From CAWJLS01 sp963843755 (GTDB lineage: Bacteria; Acidobacteriota; Thermoanaerobaculia; Multivoradales; DATKCC01), in NCBI GenBank assembly GCA_963843755.1, contig CAWJLS010000006.1:102790-166789 (forward strand): a DNA stretch of 64,000 bases, read 5' to 3'. Position 1 is the stretch's first letter. Every line of letters begins with the position of its first letter. Under the pieces are notes generated by a model that worked only from the letters and a program-made list of their open reading frames with translations, made no database searches and was not told where the DNA came from. This document shows positions 29,476 to 38,931 of the stretch, in pieces. The position numbers and the translations under genes are program-made.

Positions 29476-31308
29476 ATGCCAGAAGACCGACCCCTCGATC
29501 GTCCTCCGGAAACGGCGGACACTCCGAACGAACACGAAACCGACGGCCCGGCCGGCTCGCCGAACGAAGGCCTGAGCCGCCGCAACTTCCTCCACTGGAC
29601 CGCGGCCGCCGGCGCCGGCGCGTCCCTCGCCGGCCTGCTCCCCGGGCTCCCAGCCCACGCCTTCCAGCCGAAGGCCGGACCCCACGAAGAGCTCGAAGGC
29701 GCGACCATCGCCGAGCTCCAGGCGATGCTCACGTCCGGAGAGCTGAGCGCCGTCGACCTGGTCGACATGTACCTGGAGCGCATCCAGGAGATCGACTGCG
29801 ACGGTCCGGGACTCAACTCGATCATCGAGACCAACCCGGACGCCCGGCGCCTGGCCGAACGAAGCGACCGCGAGCGCCAGCGGGACCAGGTCCGTGGACC
29901 GCTCCACGGCATCCCGATCGTGGTCAAGGACAACATCGACAGCGGCGACCAGATGATGACCGCCGCCGGCTCCCTCGCCCTGGTCGGTGCTCCGGCCGAC
30001 CGGGACGCCCGGGCGCTCTGGGAGCTGCGCCGCGCCGGCGCGATCCTCCTGGGTAAGGCGGGGTTGTCCGAGTGGGCCAACTTCCGCGGCTTCGACTCGA
30101 CCAGCGGTTGGAGCGCCCGGGGCGGCCAGGTGCGAAACCCCTACATCCTCGACCGCAACCCCTGCGGATCGAGCTCCGGCTCCGCCGCCGCGACCTCGGC
30201 CAGCCTGTGCGCCGCCGCCCTGGGCACCGAGACCGACGGCTCCGTGGTCTGCCCCGCCTCGGCCTGCGGCGTGGTCGGCATCAAGCCGACCCTCGGCCTG
30301 GTGTCGCGGAGCGGCGTGGTGCCGATCGCCCACAGCCAGGACACCATCGGCGTCCACGGCCGCACGGTCGGCGACGCGGCGGCGATCCTCGGCGCCATGA
30401 CCGGCGGCGACAAGGCCGACCCGGCCACCTTCGCCAGCGCCGGCCGGTTCTACAAGGACTACACCCAGTTCCTCGACCCGGACGGCCTCGTCGGGGCCCG
30501 GATCGGCGTCCTGCGCGACGGGATCTCCGGCAGCAGCACCGAGACGAACGTGATCTACGAGCAGGCGATCGCCGCCCTGGCCGACGCCGGCGCGGTGATC
30601 GTCGATCCGGCCGACCCGCCCGACGTCAACGAGTTCTTCAACGACCCGTCGGAGACCATCGTCCTGGTCTACGAGTTCAAGCGCGACCTGAACGCCTACC
30701 TCGCCACCCGCACCGGCGTGCCGATCCGGAACATGGCGGACCTGATCCAGTTCAACCTGGACCACGCGGACGAGGAGCTCCAGTACTTCGGCCAGGAGTG
30801 GTGCGAGCTCGCCGAGGCGGACATCTTCACCGAGGCCGACTACATGACGGCGCTCGAGACCGGTCCGCGCCTCGCCGGCCCGGACGGGATCGACGCGGTC
30901 ATGGACCAGCACCAGCTCGACGCCATCGTCGCGCCGACCGGCTCGCCCGCCTGGAACACCGACCTGGTCAACGGCGACCACTTCCTCACCGCCACCTCGT
31001 TCTGGGCCGCGGTCGCCGGCTACCCGAACATCACCGTCCCGGCCGGGTACTCGTTCGGCCTGCCGGTGGGGGTGAACTTCTTCGGCCGGGCCTGGAGCGA
31101 GCCGACGCTGATCAAGATCGCGTCCGGCTTCGAGGCCGCCACCCAGGCGCGGACGGCGCCGACGTTCATCCCTGCGCTGCCGCTGCCACGCGTCCAGGGG
31201 AAGGCCGCCCAGCGGGCCGGCGCCGGCCGGCGCAGCGACGCCCGGTCCCTGGCCGAGGCGCTGCTGAAGGCCCAGCAGAGCGCCCTGCGGCGCCCGCGCT
31301 ACATCTGA
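29476..31308 (+). CDS. Tat-exported amidase (peptide-amidase-like), intact
   Basis: Amidase-signature hydrolase secreted folded through the Tat pathway. The signal has the twin arginine LSRRNFLHWTAA. The Ser-cisSer-Lys triad is complete: Lys in HGIPIVVKDNID, cis-Ser in NPCGSSSGSAAA, nucleophile Ser in GTETDGSVVCPAS. The pattern GTETDGS is that of peptide amidase and malonamidase-like enzymes rather than GatA. 610 aa, longer than the usual 450-550 because of the N-terminal leader and a C-terminal Lys/Arg-rich tail. GAGGAGGA lies 5 nt before the ATG. It is highly similar to the degraded copy upstream and is followed by three strong hairpins. Substrate (peptide C-terminal amides or other amides) is not determinable. 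Confidence 0.93.
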   Translation: MPEDRPLDRPPETADTPNEHETDGPAGSPNEGLSRRNFLHWTAAAGAGASLAGLLPGLPAHAFQPKAGPHEELEGATIAELQAMLTSGELSAVDLVDMYLERIQEIDCDGPGLNSIIETNPDARRLAERSDRERQRDQVRGPLHGIPIVVKDNIDSGDQMMTAAGSLALVGAPADRDARALWELRRAGAILLGKAGLSEWANFRGFDSTSGWSARGGQVRNPYILDRNPCGSSSGSAAATSASLCAAALGTETDGSVVCPASACGVVGIKPTLGLVSRSGVVPIAHSQDTIGVHGRTVGDAAAILGAMTGGDKADPATFASAGRFYKDYTQFLDPDGLVGARIGVLRDGISGSSTETNVIYEQAIAALADAGAVIVDPADPPDVNEFFNDPSETIVLVYEFKRDLNAYLATRTGVPIRNMADLIQFNLDHADEELQYFGQEWCELAEADIFTEADYMTALETGPRLAGPDGIDAVMDQHQLDAIVAPTGSPAWNTDLVNGDHFLTATSFWAAVAGYPNITVPAGYSFGLPVGVNFFGRAWSEPTLIKIASGFEAATQARTAPTFIPALPLPRVQGKAAQRAGAGRRSDARSLAEALLKAQQSALRRPRYI

Positions 31309-31330
31309 TCCTCGACCCCGCTCGCCGGAG

Positions 31331-31406
31331 CCCGGGGGACCGTCCCCGGGGCCCGGCGGCGGGCCCCCGCCGTACGACCCTCCCCGGAGCGCCGGCGGCG
31401 CTCCGG
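31331..31406 (+). terminator. Three consecutive GC-rich hairpins after the amidase
   Basis: Hairpin A 31331-31350 (CCCGGGGGAC/GTCCCCGGG, imperfect), hairpin B 31348-31367 (GGGGCCCG-GCGG-CGGGCCCC) and hairpin C 31384-31406 (CCGGAGCGCC-GGC-GGCGCTCCGG, perfect 10 bp). They lie in the 200-nt gap before the OsmC gene. There is no T run. A bidirectional structure block or RNA stabiliser is as likely as a terminator. Confidence 0.45.
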
Positions 31407-31508
31407 AACCTCTCGGGCGGTCCGTGCCTCTCAACGGTCGGACGCCGGCCCACCGCGGCCGGCGATCGCGACGAACCATCACCGAGACCCGAAAGGACCC
31501 GCACCGCA

Positions 31509-31892
31509 ATGGAGATCCGTTTCCCCGGCGGCGCCGCAGTCGACGCCGTCTTCAAGGGCCACACCATCCACACCGACCAGCCCGAGCGCGCCGGCGGCGG
31601 CGGCACCGGCCCCGCCCCGTTCGATCTCTTCCTCGCCTCGATCGGCACCTGCGCCGGCTACTACGCCCTCGCCTTCTGCCAGCAGCGCGGCCTCTCCACC
31701 GACGACCTCGAGATCTCCCTCGCCCTCGAGCGCGACCCCGAGCGCCCCCGCCTCAGCGGCATCAAGATCCAGGTCCGCCTCCCCGACGACTTCCCGGAGA
31801 AATACCGCAGCGCCATCGTCCGCTCGATCGACCAGTGCGCCGTCAAGCGGCATATTCAGGAACCGCCGGAGATTGTGACGAGCATCGTCTAG
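31509..31892 (+). CDS. OsmC/Ohr family protein
   Basis: A 127-residue alpha/beta protein of the OsmC family, which reduces organic hydroperoxides or acts in sulfur redox. The two family cysteines are present: the first in LFLASIGTCAGYYALAF, the second in SIDQCAVKRHI. GGGGTGPAPFDLFLASIGTC is the typical N-terminal motif of the YhfA-like subgroup, and LERDPERPRLSGIKIQVRLP is the following strand pair. The predicted start ATG has only a weak AAAGGA site 13 nt upstream. No clear operon partner. Confidence 0.9.
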   Translation: MEIRFPGGAAVDAVFKGHTIHTDQPERAGGGGTGPAPFDLFLASIGTCAGYYALAFCQQRGLSTDDLEISLALERDPERPRLSGIKIQVRLPDDFPEKYRSAIVRSIDQCAVKRHIQEPPEIVTSIV

Positions 31893-32020
31893 GTTGCCAG
31901 CGGAGGAGATTCTCCCCATCTGGCACAGCGGGCTGGAGGGTTGCGATGAGCCTCCTTCCTTGCGGTCATCCGATTGGCGCGGTTGCGGCATCGGCTCCGC
32001 CTGAGAGGCATCGGCCGGTT

Positions 32021-32102
32021 CCCCCCTACATCCCCCCGACCCCCGCCCGCAATCCACAAGATCGCCCTCCAACTCCCTCTCGATCCCTCTCCCCCCTGCT
32101 CC
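32021..32102 (+). repeat. Degenerate member of the C-tract intergenic repeat family
   Basis: 24 nt starting at 32021 match 63594-63617 at 23 positions, and the stretch CTCGATCCCTCTCCC near 32080 matches the copy at 59.4 kb read on the minus strand. The terminal hairpin is weak here. Confidence 0.45.
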
Positions 32103-32147
32103 TTGGCATCTCGTGATCCGGGGCGGGGGGACGAGCGTTGCGCTTGC

Positions 32148-32313
32148 GGAGCGTCCGGGAGGGAGGGTCGTCGAGGGGCGCCGGCGGCCGCGTCCGCGAG
32201 AGGCCTTTGAGCATCCGAGCTGGTCCGACGCGGCCGCCGACGAGGCGCGAGCTTGCCCCCCAGCCGTCAACTTCTCGCGCCGTCCCTCCGAGACCCTCCC
32301 TCCCGGACGCTCC
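32148..32313. repeat. Large nested inverted repeat
   Basis: Outer arms 32148-32169 and 32292-32313 are perfect 22-nt inverted copies. An inner 12-nt pair GGCGGCCGCGTC (32183-32194) and GACGCGGCCGCC (32227-32238) nests inside. The whole can fold as a two-tier hairpin of about 166 nt. No flanking target duplication or transposase is visible. Confidence 0.65.
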
Positions 32314-32410
32314 CGGCAGACCCCTCCTACCTGCACGCCCCACCCCGCCCGAACGATCCGCCCATCCCGCCCCGTCGGGTGGTGGCCTGGAGCGCCCCAG
32401 CCCCTATTCT

Positions 32411-32425
32411 TGACCAAGTTGGTCA
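32411..32425. promoter_or_regulatory. Palindromic operator upstream of hemN
   Basis: TGACCAAGTTGGTCA is a perfect palindrome around a central G, centred 41 nt before the hemN ATG and directly after a TATTCT sequence (32405-32410). The geometry (TGAC-N7-GTCA) differs from the FNR-like site at 12230, so a different regulator, possibly of the Rrf2 class, is more likely. This is inference. Confidence 0.55.
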
Positions 32426-32458
32426 CAGGCCCCCACCAATGACCCGCGAGCCCATCCC

Positions 32459-33864
32459 ATGACGATCGAGACGACGACCCCCCAAGCGCTCCACGACTTC
32501 CATTTCGACCGCGAGCTGGTCAAGAAGTACGACCGCCCCGGCCCGCGCTACACCTCCTACCCGACCGCTCCCCAGTTCCGGGACGGCTTCTCCTCCGCAG
32601 ACTCCAGCTCCGATCGAGAGCCGGCAGGACGCCCTGCCGCTGTCGCTCTACGTCCACGTTCCGTTCTGCGAGCGCCGCTGCTTCTTCTGCGGCTGCAACG
32701 TGATCATCTCGCGCAACCGGGACCGGGCGCGGAGCTACCTGCCCTGGGTCGAGCGGGAGATGGCCAAGGTCTCCGAGCTCCTCGGCGGGCGCGAGCGCGA
32801 CACCATCCAGCTCCACTGGGGCGGCGGCACACCGACCTTCCTGCCGCCGGCCGAGATGGCCGAGCTGATGGCGATGATCGGCAAGCACTTCCGGCTCGCC
32901 GACAACCTGGAGCTCGGCGTCGAGGTCGACCCGCGCATGTGCACCGAGGAGCAGCTCGACGCCCTGGCCGCCGGCGGCTTCAACCGGCTCTCCATGGGCG
33001 TCCAGGACATCGATCCGAGGTCCAGCGGGCGGTCAACCGGGTGCAGCCGGTCGAGGAGACCGGCGCATCCTCGACGGCGCCCACCGGCGCGGCATGGACA
33101 GCGTCAACATCGACCTGATCTACGGCCTGCCCCACCAGACGCCGGAGAGCTTCGAGCGCACGGTCAACGAGGTCATCCGCATGAGCCCGGACCGGATCGC
33201 GGTGTTCAACTTCGCCTACCTGCCGGAGATGTTCGCCCACCAGAAGACCATCGACCCGGAGGCGCTGCCCGACCCGGAGGCCAAGCTCACCATCCTCGAG
33301 AACACGGCCAACCAGCTCACCGCCGCCGGCTACGCCTTCATCGGCATGGACCACTTCGCCAAGCCGGAGGACCCGCTGACCAAGGCGCTCGAGGACGGCA
33401 CCCTGACCCGCAACTTCCAGGGCTACAGCACCTGCGGCCGGACCGACCTGGTGGCCTTCGGCGTCTCGTCGATCAGCCACGTGGCCGGCGGCTTCGCCCA
33501 GAACGTCAAGGGGCTGGACGAGTACCAGGCGGCCCTGGGCGAGGACCGGCTGCCGGTCTTCCGCGGCCTCTTCCCGACGCCGGAGGACCGCCTCCGCCGG
33601 GCCGTGATCATGGGCATCATGAGCCACTTCCGGCTGGACAAGGACGCCATCGAGCGCCACTTCGGCATCGACTTCGACGAGCACTTCGCCGACGCCCTCG
33701 AGGCGCTCGAGCCGCTGGCCGAGGACGGGCTGGTGGAGCTCGGCGAGCGCAGCCTGCGGGTGACCCCGTTCGGCCGCCTGCTGGTGCGCAACGTCGCCAT
33801 GTGCTTCGACGGCTACCTCGGCAAGCCATCGGCCGCCAAGGCGCGCTACTCGCGCACCGTCTGA
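32459..33864 (+). CDS. hemN: Oxygen-independent coproporphyrinogen III oxidase, frameshifted
   Basis: Radical-SAM enzyme that decarboxylates coproporphyrinogen III to protoporphyrinogen IX without oxygen. The opening DRPGPRYTSYPTAPQF and the 4Fe-4S motif VPFCERRCFFCGC (CxxxCxxC plus the extra C) are those of true HemN, not HemW. Later blocks are LHWGGGTPTFLPP, GFNRLSMGVQD, VNIDLIYGLPHQTPESF and FQGYSTCGRTDLVAFG, the last being a HemN-specific signature. 467 aa, the family length. The frame breaks near 32605, 33018 and 33060. The ATG has no ribosome site. It heads an iron-heme cluster with feoB, feoA and hemG. Confidence 0.93.
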
Positions 33865-33901
33865 CGCCCGGCACCTCCGACGACGACCGAGAGAGCGATC
33901 G

Positions 33902-35923
33902 ATGGCCGTGGACAGCCTCCAGACTCCGAGACGCCCGACCGAACGCTCCGACGACCTGGGCCGCCAGGAGCCGTCCACAAGACCGTGCTCCTGGTGGCAA
34001 CCCGAACGTCGGCAAGAGCGTCCTGTTCGGAACCTGACCCAGCGCTACGTCACCGTGTCGAACTTCCCCGGCACGACGGTGGAGATCGCCCGCGCCCGGG
34101 CGGCCTTCAACGGCCGCGAGTGGACTGGTCGACACCCCCGGCATCAACGACATCTCGCCCGGGCCGAGGACGCCCAGGTGACCCGGGAGATGATCGACCG
34201 CAACCCGGACGCGACCATCGTCCAGGTGGCCGACGCCAAGAACCTGCGCCGGGCGCTGCTGCTCACCCTCCAGCTCGCCGAGTGGGCCGGCCGATGGTGC
34301 TGGTGCTCAACATGATGGACGAGCTCGAGCAGCGCGGCGGCCGGATCGACACGACCCGCCTGGCGCGGCTCCTCGGCGTGCCGGTGGTGACCACCGTGGC
34401 CCTGCGCAACGGGCACCGAGGCGGTGATCGACGTGCTGACCGGCGAGGCGGGGCGCGCCCTCGCGGCCGCTCCTCCAGGACCAGCTCCGGGTGCCGGGCG
34501 CCCCGGCGGCGCGGCGGTCGAGGGAGGACGGCGGAGCGCTCGACTAGGAGCGCAACCGGTGCGCCTGGCGCTATCAACGAGATCCTGGCCCGGACCTAGT
34601 CCATGGAGCGGCCGAAGCACGCCGCCTTCGCCGTCGCCTCGGCTTCTGGGCCATGCACCCGATCAAGGGGCTCGGGCTGCTGGCGCGGCGCTGGTGACCG
34701 TCTTCTGGTTCGTCGGGCTGTTCGGCGCCGGCACGCTGGTCGACCTGATCGAGACCGGCCTGTTCCAGCAGCCCATCAACCCGGCTGGCGATCCACGCGG
34801 CCGACGCGGTGCTTCCCTTCCCCCACACCCACGCCTTCGAGGAGATGGAGGCGAGCATCGGGCTGCCGATCACGCCGGTCCGGGAGATCCCGCTGGGGAC
34901 GATCTCGAAGACGGCCCTGGTGCCCGACTACCAGGTCCCGGCGGGGACGAGCTGACCACGTTCCAGAAGGTCCTGCGGTTCGTCCACGACGGGCTGGTCG
35001 GCGAGTACGGCCGCTGACGATGGCGGTCTCCTACGCCCTGGCCATCGTCTTCCATCGTCACGACGTTCTTCCTCCTGTTCAGCCTCCTGGAGGACTCGGG
35101 CTACCTGCCGCGGATGTCGATCATGGTCAACCGGCTGTTCCGCCTCATGGGCCTCAACGGCAAGGCGGTCCTGCCGATGATCCTGGGGCTCGGCTGCGAC
35201 ACCATGGCGACCATGACCACCAGGGTGCTCGAGACGCGCAAGGAGCGCGTCGTCACCACCATGCTCCTGGCACTGGCGGTTCCGTGCTCGGCCCAGCTCG
35301 GTGTGCTGCTCGCGATGATGGCGGCGCTCTCCCCCGGCGGGGCGATCACCTGGGTGGCGATCATCGTCGCGGTGATCTTCCTGGTCGGCTGGTTGACCGC
35401 CCGGGTCTTCGGCGGCGAGGACGCGGGAGACTTCATCCTCGAGATCCCGCCCATGCGCCGGCCCCAGCTCGGCAACGTGGTGATCAAGACCTTCAGCCGG
35501 CTGAACTGGTACCTGCGGGAGGTGATCCCGCTGTTCATCATCGGCACGGCGGCGCTCTTCCTGCTCGATCAGTTCGGCGCCCTGGCGGAGATCGCCCACT
35601 GGGGCGAGCCGCTGGTCACCGGCTGGCTCGGGTTGCCGGCCAACATGTCGAACGCGTTCCTCGTCGGGTTCATGCGCCGCGACTTCGGGGCGGTCTACCT
35701 GCTCCAGGCCGCCACCGGACCGTCGCCGGTCCTCTCTCCCCTCCAGATCCTGGTCGCCATGGTGACGATCACCCTCTTCATGCCGTGCATCGCGAACTTC
35801 CTGATGATCGCGAAGGAGCACAGCATGAAGGTGGCGTGGGCCATGGCAGCCTTCATCTTCCCCTTCGCCTTCTTCGTCGGAGGCATGGTCCACTGGGTGG
35901 CGACATGGCTGATCGGTTCGTGA
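33902..35923 (+). CDS. feoB: Ferrous iron transport protein B, frameshifted
   Basis: Fe(II) transporter with an N-terminal GTPase: G1 GNPNVGKS after correction, G2 TVSNFPGTTVE, G3 DTPGIND, and G4 in VLVLNMMDELEQRG. The membrane part includes the conserved Gate motifs with LEDSGYLPRMSIMVNRLFRL, GLGCDTMATMTTRVLETRKE, PCSAQLGVLLAM and VGFMRRDFGAVYLL. About 673 aa. The frame changes at least seven times between 33995 and 35060; where readable, one base is lost each time, for example GGG to GG in the G1 codons. From 35110 to the end it is intact. It overlaps the start of the feoA-like gene by 19 nt. Confidence 0.92.
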
Positions 35924-36428
35924 CCTGCCCGCTCTGCGGGCTCGAGTTCCAGCCCACGGATACTCTCTGCGAGCACGGCTGCCCCTGCGCACCGCGTGCG
36001 GGCTGATCCGTTGCCCGGGGTGCGAGTACGAGTTCCCGGAGACGCCGCGCGCGGTCTCCTGGCTCAAGCGCCTGTTCGGCAAGGCCGCGGCGCCGGCCGC
36101 CTGCGCGCCCGGGATCCGCACCGTGCGCGACCTGCGCACCGGCGAGCGGGCCGCGGTGACCCACCTGGCGGGCGAGAGCTCGGCGCGGCACAACGCCCTG
36201 GCGGTGTTCGGGCTGGTACCGGGCTCGGAGATCGTCCTGCTCCAGCGCTACCCGTCCTACGTGATCGAGGTCGGCGAGACCGTCATCGCCCTCGAGTCGG
36301 AGGTGGCCGGCTCGATCATCGTCGCGAGCGGCGAGGACGAGAAGGACGACCACCTGGTGTCCGTCGCGGCATCCGGCGCCCGCCTGGTCGCCATCGGCGA
36401 CAGCCGCGACGGCACCGTCGGGCGGTAG
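35905..36428 (+). CDS. feoA: FeoA domain protein with N-terminal zinc ribbon, one frameshift
   Basis: SH3-like accessory protein of FeoB. The C-terminal part (TVRDLRTGERAAVTHLAG, ALAVFGLVPGSEIVLLQRYP, YVIEVGETVIALESEVAGSI) is a standard FeoA domain. Uniquely, about 45 residues precede it with Cys pairs CPLCGLEF, CEHGCP and, after a break near 35985, CGLIRCPGCEYEFPET: a rubredoxin or zinc-ribbon-like knuckle. The fusion might sense iron or redox state, which is inference. 174 aa. It starts inside the end of feoB in another frame. The order feoB-feoA is the reverse of the usual one. Confidence 0.82.
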
Positions 36429-36431
36429 ACT
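36426..36431 (+). promoter_or_regulatory. -10 hexamer TAGACT of hemG
   Basis: TAGACT overlaps the TAG stop of feoA and lies 8 nt before ATG 36440, so a leaderless hemG message could start here in addition to read-through from feo. Confidence 0.45.
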
Positions 36432-36439
36432 CACTCACC

Positions 36440-37829
36440 ATGGGAGGGGAGCATCAGGTCGTCGTGGTCGGCGCCGGCATCTCCGGGCTGACCGTCGCAT
36501 TCCACCTGGCGCGCGGCCGCGGGCCGGCGTGAAGCCGGTCGTGGTCGAGGCCGCCGACCGGGTCGGTGGCGCCATCCAGACCCTTCGCCGGGACGGCTGG
36601 ACCTTCGAGCAGGGCCCGAACACGGTGCTCGCCAGCCGCCCCGCGGTCGGCCGGCTGATCGACGAGGCCGGCCTCGAGCCGGTGACGCTGACACGCCCGT
36701 CCGGCCTGCAAGCGGCGCTACCTCTGGAAGGGCGACCGGCTGCAGCCGCTCCCGGGCGGTCCGCGCCGCCTTCCTCTCCACCTCGCTCTTCTCCCTCGGC
36801 GCCAAGCTCCGGCTGCTCAAGGAGCCCTGGATCGGCCGGCCCCCTGAAGGCACCGAGGAGTCGATCGCCCAGTTCGTGCGCCGCCGCCTGGGCCAGGAGT
36901 TCCTCGACTACGCCGTCGGCCCGTTCGTCTCCGGCGTCTACGCCGGGGACCCGGAGCGCCTGTCGGTGCGCTGGGCGGTGTCGCGGATCTGGGGCCTGGA
37001 GCACGAGCACGGCAGCCTCATCCGCGGCGCCTTGGCGCGCAGGAAGGGACCCCAGCCCGGCGGCGGCATGATCTCCATGCGCGACGGCCTGGAGATGCTG
37101 CCCCGCCGGCTGGCCGAGGCGATCGAGGAGGCCGGCGGGCAGGTGCGCACCGGCGTCCGCTGCCGGGCGTCGTGCGCGCCGCAGGCGGCGGCTTCCGGGT
37201 CGAGACGGGGGCCGACGGCGCCCCGAGACGATCGAGGCCGAGCGCGTGGTCCTCGCCGTGCCCGCCGACGCCGCGGCGGAGCTCCTCGACGAGCTCACCG
37301 GCGGGGCGAGCGCGCCGATCGCCGACATCCCCTACGCCCCGGTCGCGGTGGCCTCCTACGGCTTCCAGCGGGCGAGCGTCCGCCACCCGCTGGACGGCTT
37401 CGGCTTCCTGGCGCCGCGCAAGGAGTCGCTCCGGGTGCTCGGCTGCCTCTTCCCGTCCAGCCTCTTCCCCGGCCGCGCGCCGGAGGGTTGCGTGGCCCTC
37501 GCCGCCTTCGCCGGCGGCCGCACCGACCCCGAGGTCGTCGACCTGGACGACGAGGCGCTCGACGAGACCTTCCTCGGCGACCTGGACCGCGCCCTCGGCC
37601 TGACCGGCGCGCCGATCTTCCGCGAGCTCCGCGCTGGCCGCGGGCGATCCCCCAGTACGAGGTCGGCCACGGCCGCTACGTCGAGCTGGCCGCGCGGATC
37701 GAGGCCGAGCGCCCGGGGATCTACCTGTCGGGCAACTGGACCGGCGGCGTCTCGGTCCCCGACTGCATCCAGACCGCGACCGAGCTGGCCGAGCGGATCG
37801 TCACCGAACGGACAGCCGCGGCTGGCTGA
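36440..37829 (+). CDS. hemG: FAD-dependent protoporphyrinogen oxidase, frameshifted
   Basis: Oxidises protoporphyrinogen IX to protoporphyrin IX. The HemG/HemY flavoprotein type is shown by the dinucleotide fold VVVGAGISGLTVAFHLA, the second FAD block VVEAADRVGGAIQTLRRDGW followed by FEQGPNTVLAS, the middle block VGPFVSGVYAGDPERLSVRW, and the C-terminal FAD-binding ERPGIYLSGNWTGGVSVPDC. About 462 aa. Frame changes occur near 36530, 36740-36850, 37165, 37220 and 37640. It completes a hemN-feo-hemG cluster. The FAD/O2-type oxidase together with the anaerobic HemN suggests a facultative lifestyle. It could equally be labelled hemY in other nomenclatures. Confidence 0.9.
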
Positions 37830-37884
37830 TCGACTCGCTCCGGCACTCCGCCGCCACACCTCCCCGCCGCGCCCCCGGCGACGG

Positions 37885-37890
37885 TACAAT
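37885..37890 (+). promoter_or_regulatory. -10 hexamer TACAAT of the cation exchanger
   Basis: TACAAT 10 nt before ATG 37901, in a short AT-rich island (GGTACAATCTCGTGTTCC), with no ribosome binding site in the remaining leader. Confidence 0.5.
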
Positions 37891-37900
37891 CTCGTGTTCC

Positions 37901-38840
37901 ATGGATTTCCTGCTCGTCGCCCTCGGCATCGTCCTCCTTTACTTCGGCGGCGAGGCGCTCGTCGCCGGCGCCTCGGCGCTCGCCCGGGCCCTCGGCATGA
38001 CCCCGCTGGTGATCGGGCTGACCGTGGTCGCCTTCGGCACCTCGGCGCCGGAGCTGGCCGCCACCCTGACCGCCTCGCTCCAGGGCTCACCCGAGGTCGC
38101 CTTCGGCAACGTGGTCGGCTCGAACATCGCCAACATCGGCCTGATCCTGGGGATCGGCGCGCTGATCTTCCCGCTCGCCGCCCGCGGCCACTTCCTGCTG
38201 CGCGAGATGCCGTTCATGATCGGCACCAGCGCGCTGATGCTCTGGCTGGTGGCGGACGGCCCGGTGGGCCGGGTCGAGGGGGTCTGCCTGCTGGCGCTGC
38301 TGGCCGGCTACCTCTGGGTCCTGCTGGCCAAGCAGACCGACGAGGAGGCGCGGGTGGCGTGGGAGTTCGCCCAGGAGTACGGCGACGGCGAGCGGCCCGG
38401 TGTCGACCAGCATGCTCAAGGTGGCGGTCGGCATCGCGCTGCTGGTGCTCGGCGCCCAGGCGCTGGTCGCCGGAGCGGTGTCGATCGCCCGGAGCGCCGG
38501 CATCGACGAGCGGGTGATCGGCCTGACCCTGGTGGCCCTCGGCACCAGCCTGCCGGAGCTGGCGAGCGCCATCGTCGCGGCGATCAAGCGCGAGGGGGAC
38601 ATCCTGCTGGGCAACGTCGTCGGCTCGAACATCTTCAACGTGCTGGCGATCTTCGGCACCACCTCCCTGGTCTCGCCGGTGCACGTGGAGGTCGGCGGCG
38701 CCTGGTTCGACCTGCTGGTGATGATGGTCTTCAGCATCTTGCTCTGGCCGATGCTGTTCTCCCGGCGGCACCTGGACCGCTGGGAGGGCCTGGTGCTGCT
38801 GCTCGGCTTCTTCGCCTACGTCGGCTGGCTGTTCGCCTGA
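37901..38840 (+). CDS. Calcium/sodium antiporter (CaCA family, YrbG-like), one frameshift
   Basis: Inner-membrane Na+/Ca2+ exchanger built of two inverted halves. The alpha-1 repeat reads GTSAPELAATLTASLQG followed by GNVVGSNIANIGLI, the alpha-2 repeat GTSLPELASAIVAAIKREGD followed by GNVVGSNIFNVLAI; the glutamates in PEL are the ion-binding residues. A short acidic cytoplasmic linker (KQTDEEARVAWEFAQEYGDG) separates the halves and contains the single frameshift near 38395. About 312 aa, normal for bacterial members. Preceded by its own promoter-like hexamer. Confidence 0.93.
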
Positions 38841-38931
38841 GCGCCGGCACGGCGGCGCGAGCGCCGAGGCCGTGCCCCCGGGTACGGGGGTTGCACGATA
38901 GGCTTCAGGGTGAGACCCACGAGGGGACCCC

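Larger units (their letters stand above)
31893..32458. other. Intergenic region, 566 nt, structured, non-coding
   Basis: No gene is supported; the minus-strand frame across it is Arg/Pro-rich with no family resemblance. The region carries a degenerate copy of the C-tract hairpin repeat (32021-32102), a large nested inverted repeat (32148-32313) and, next to hemN, a 15-nt palindrome (32411-32425). Confidence 0.6.

Noticed and set aside
29191..31509. A 772-codon minus-strand frame opposite the intact amidase
   Set aside because: The plus strand carries the full amidase triad and Tat signal; the antisense frame shows no family features.
31479..32426. Minus-strand gene in the 32 kb intergenic gap
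   Set aside because: No start with a ribosome site or -10, no homology-like blocks, and it runs through inverted repeats and antisense to osmC.
34000..34600. Programmed frameshifting in feoB
   Set aside because: At least seven breaks of inconsistent context in 1 kb cannot be programmed; they match the single-base losses seen in other genes left of 44 kb.
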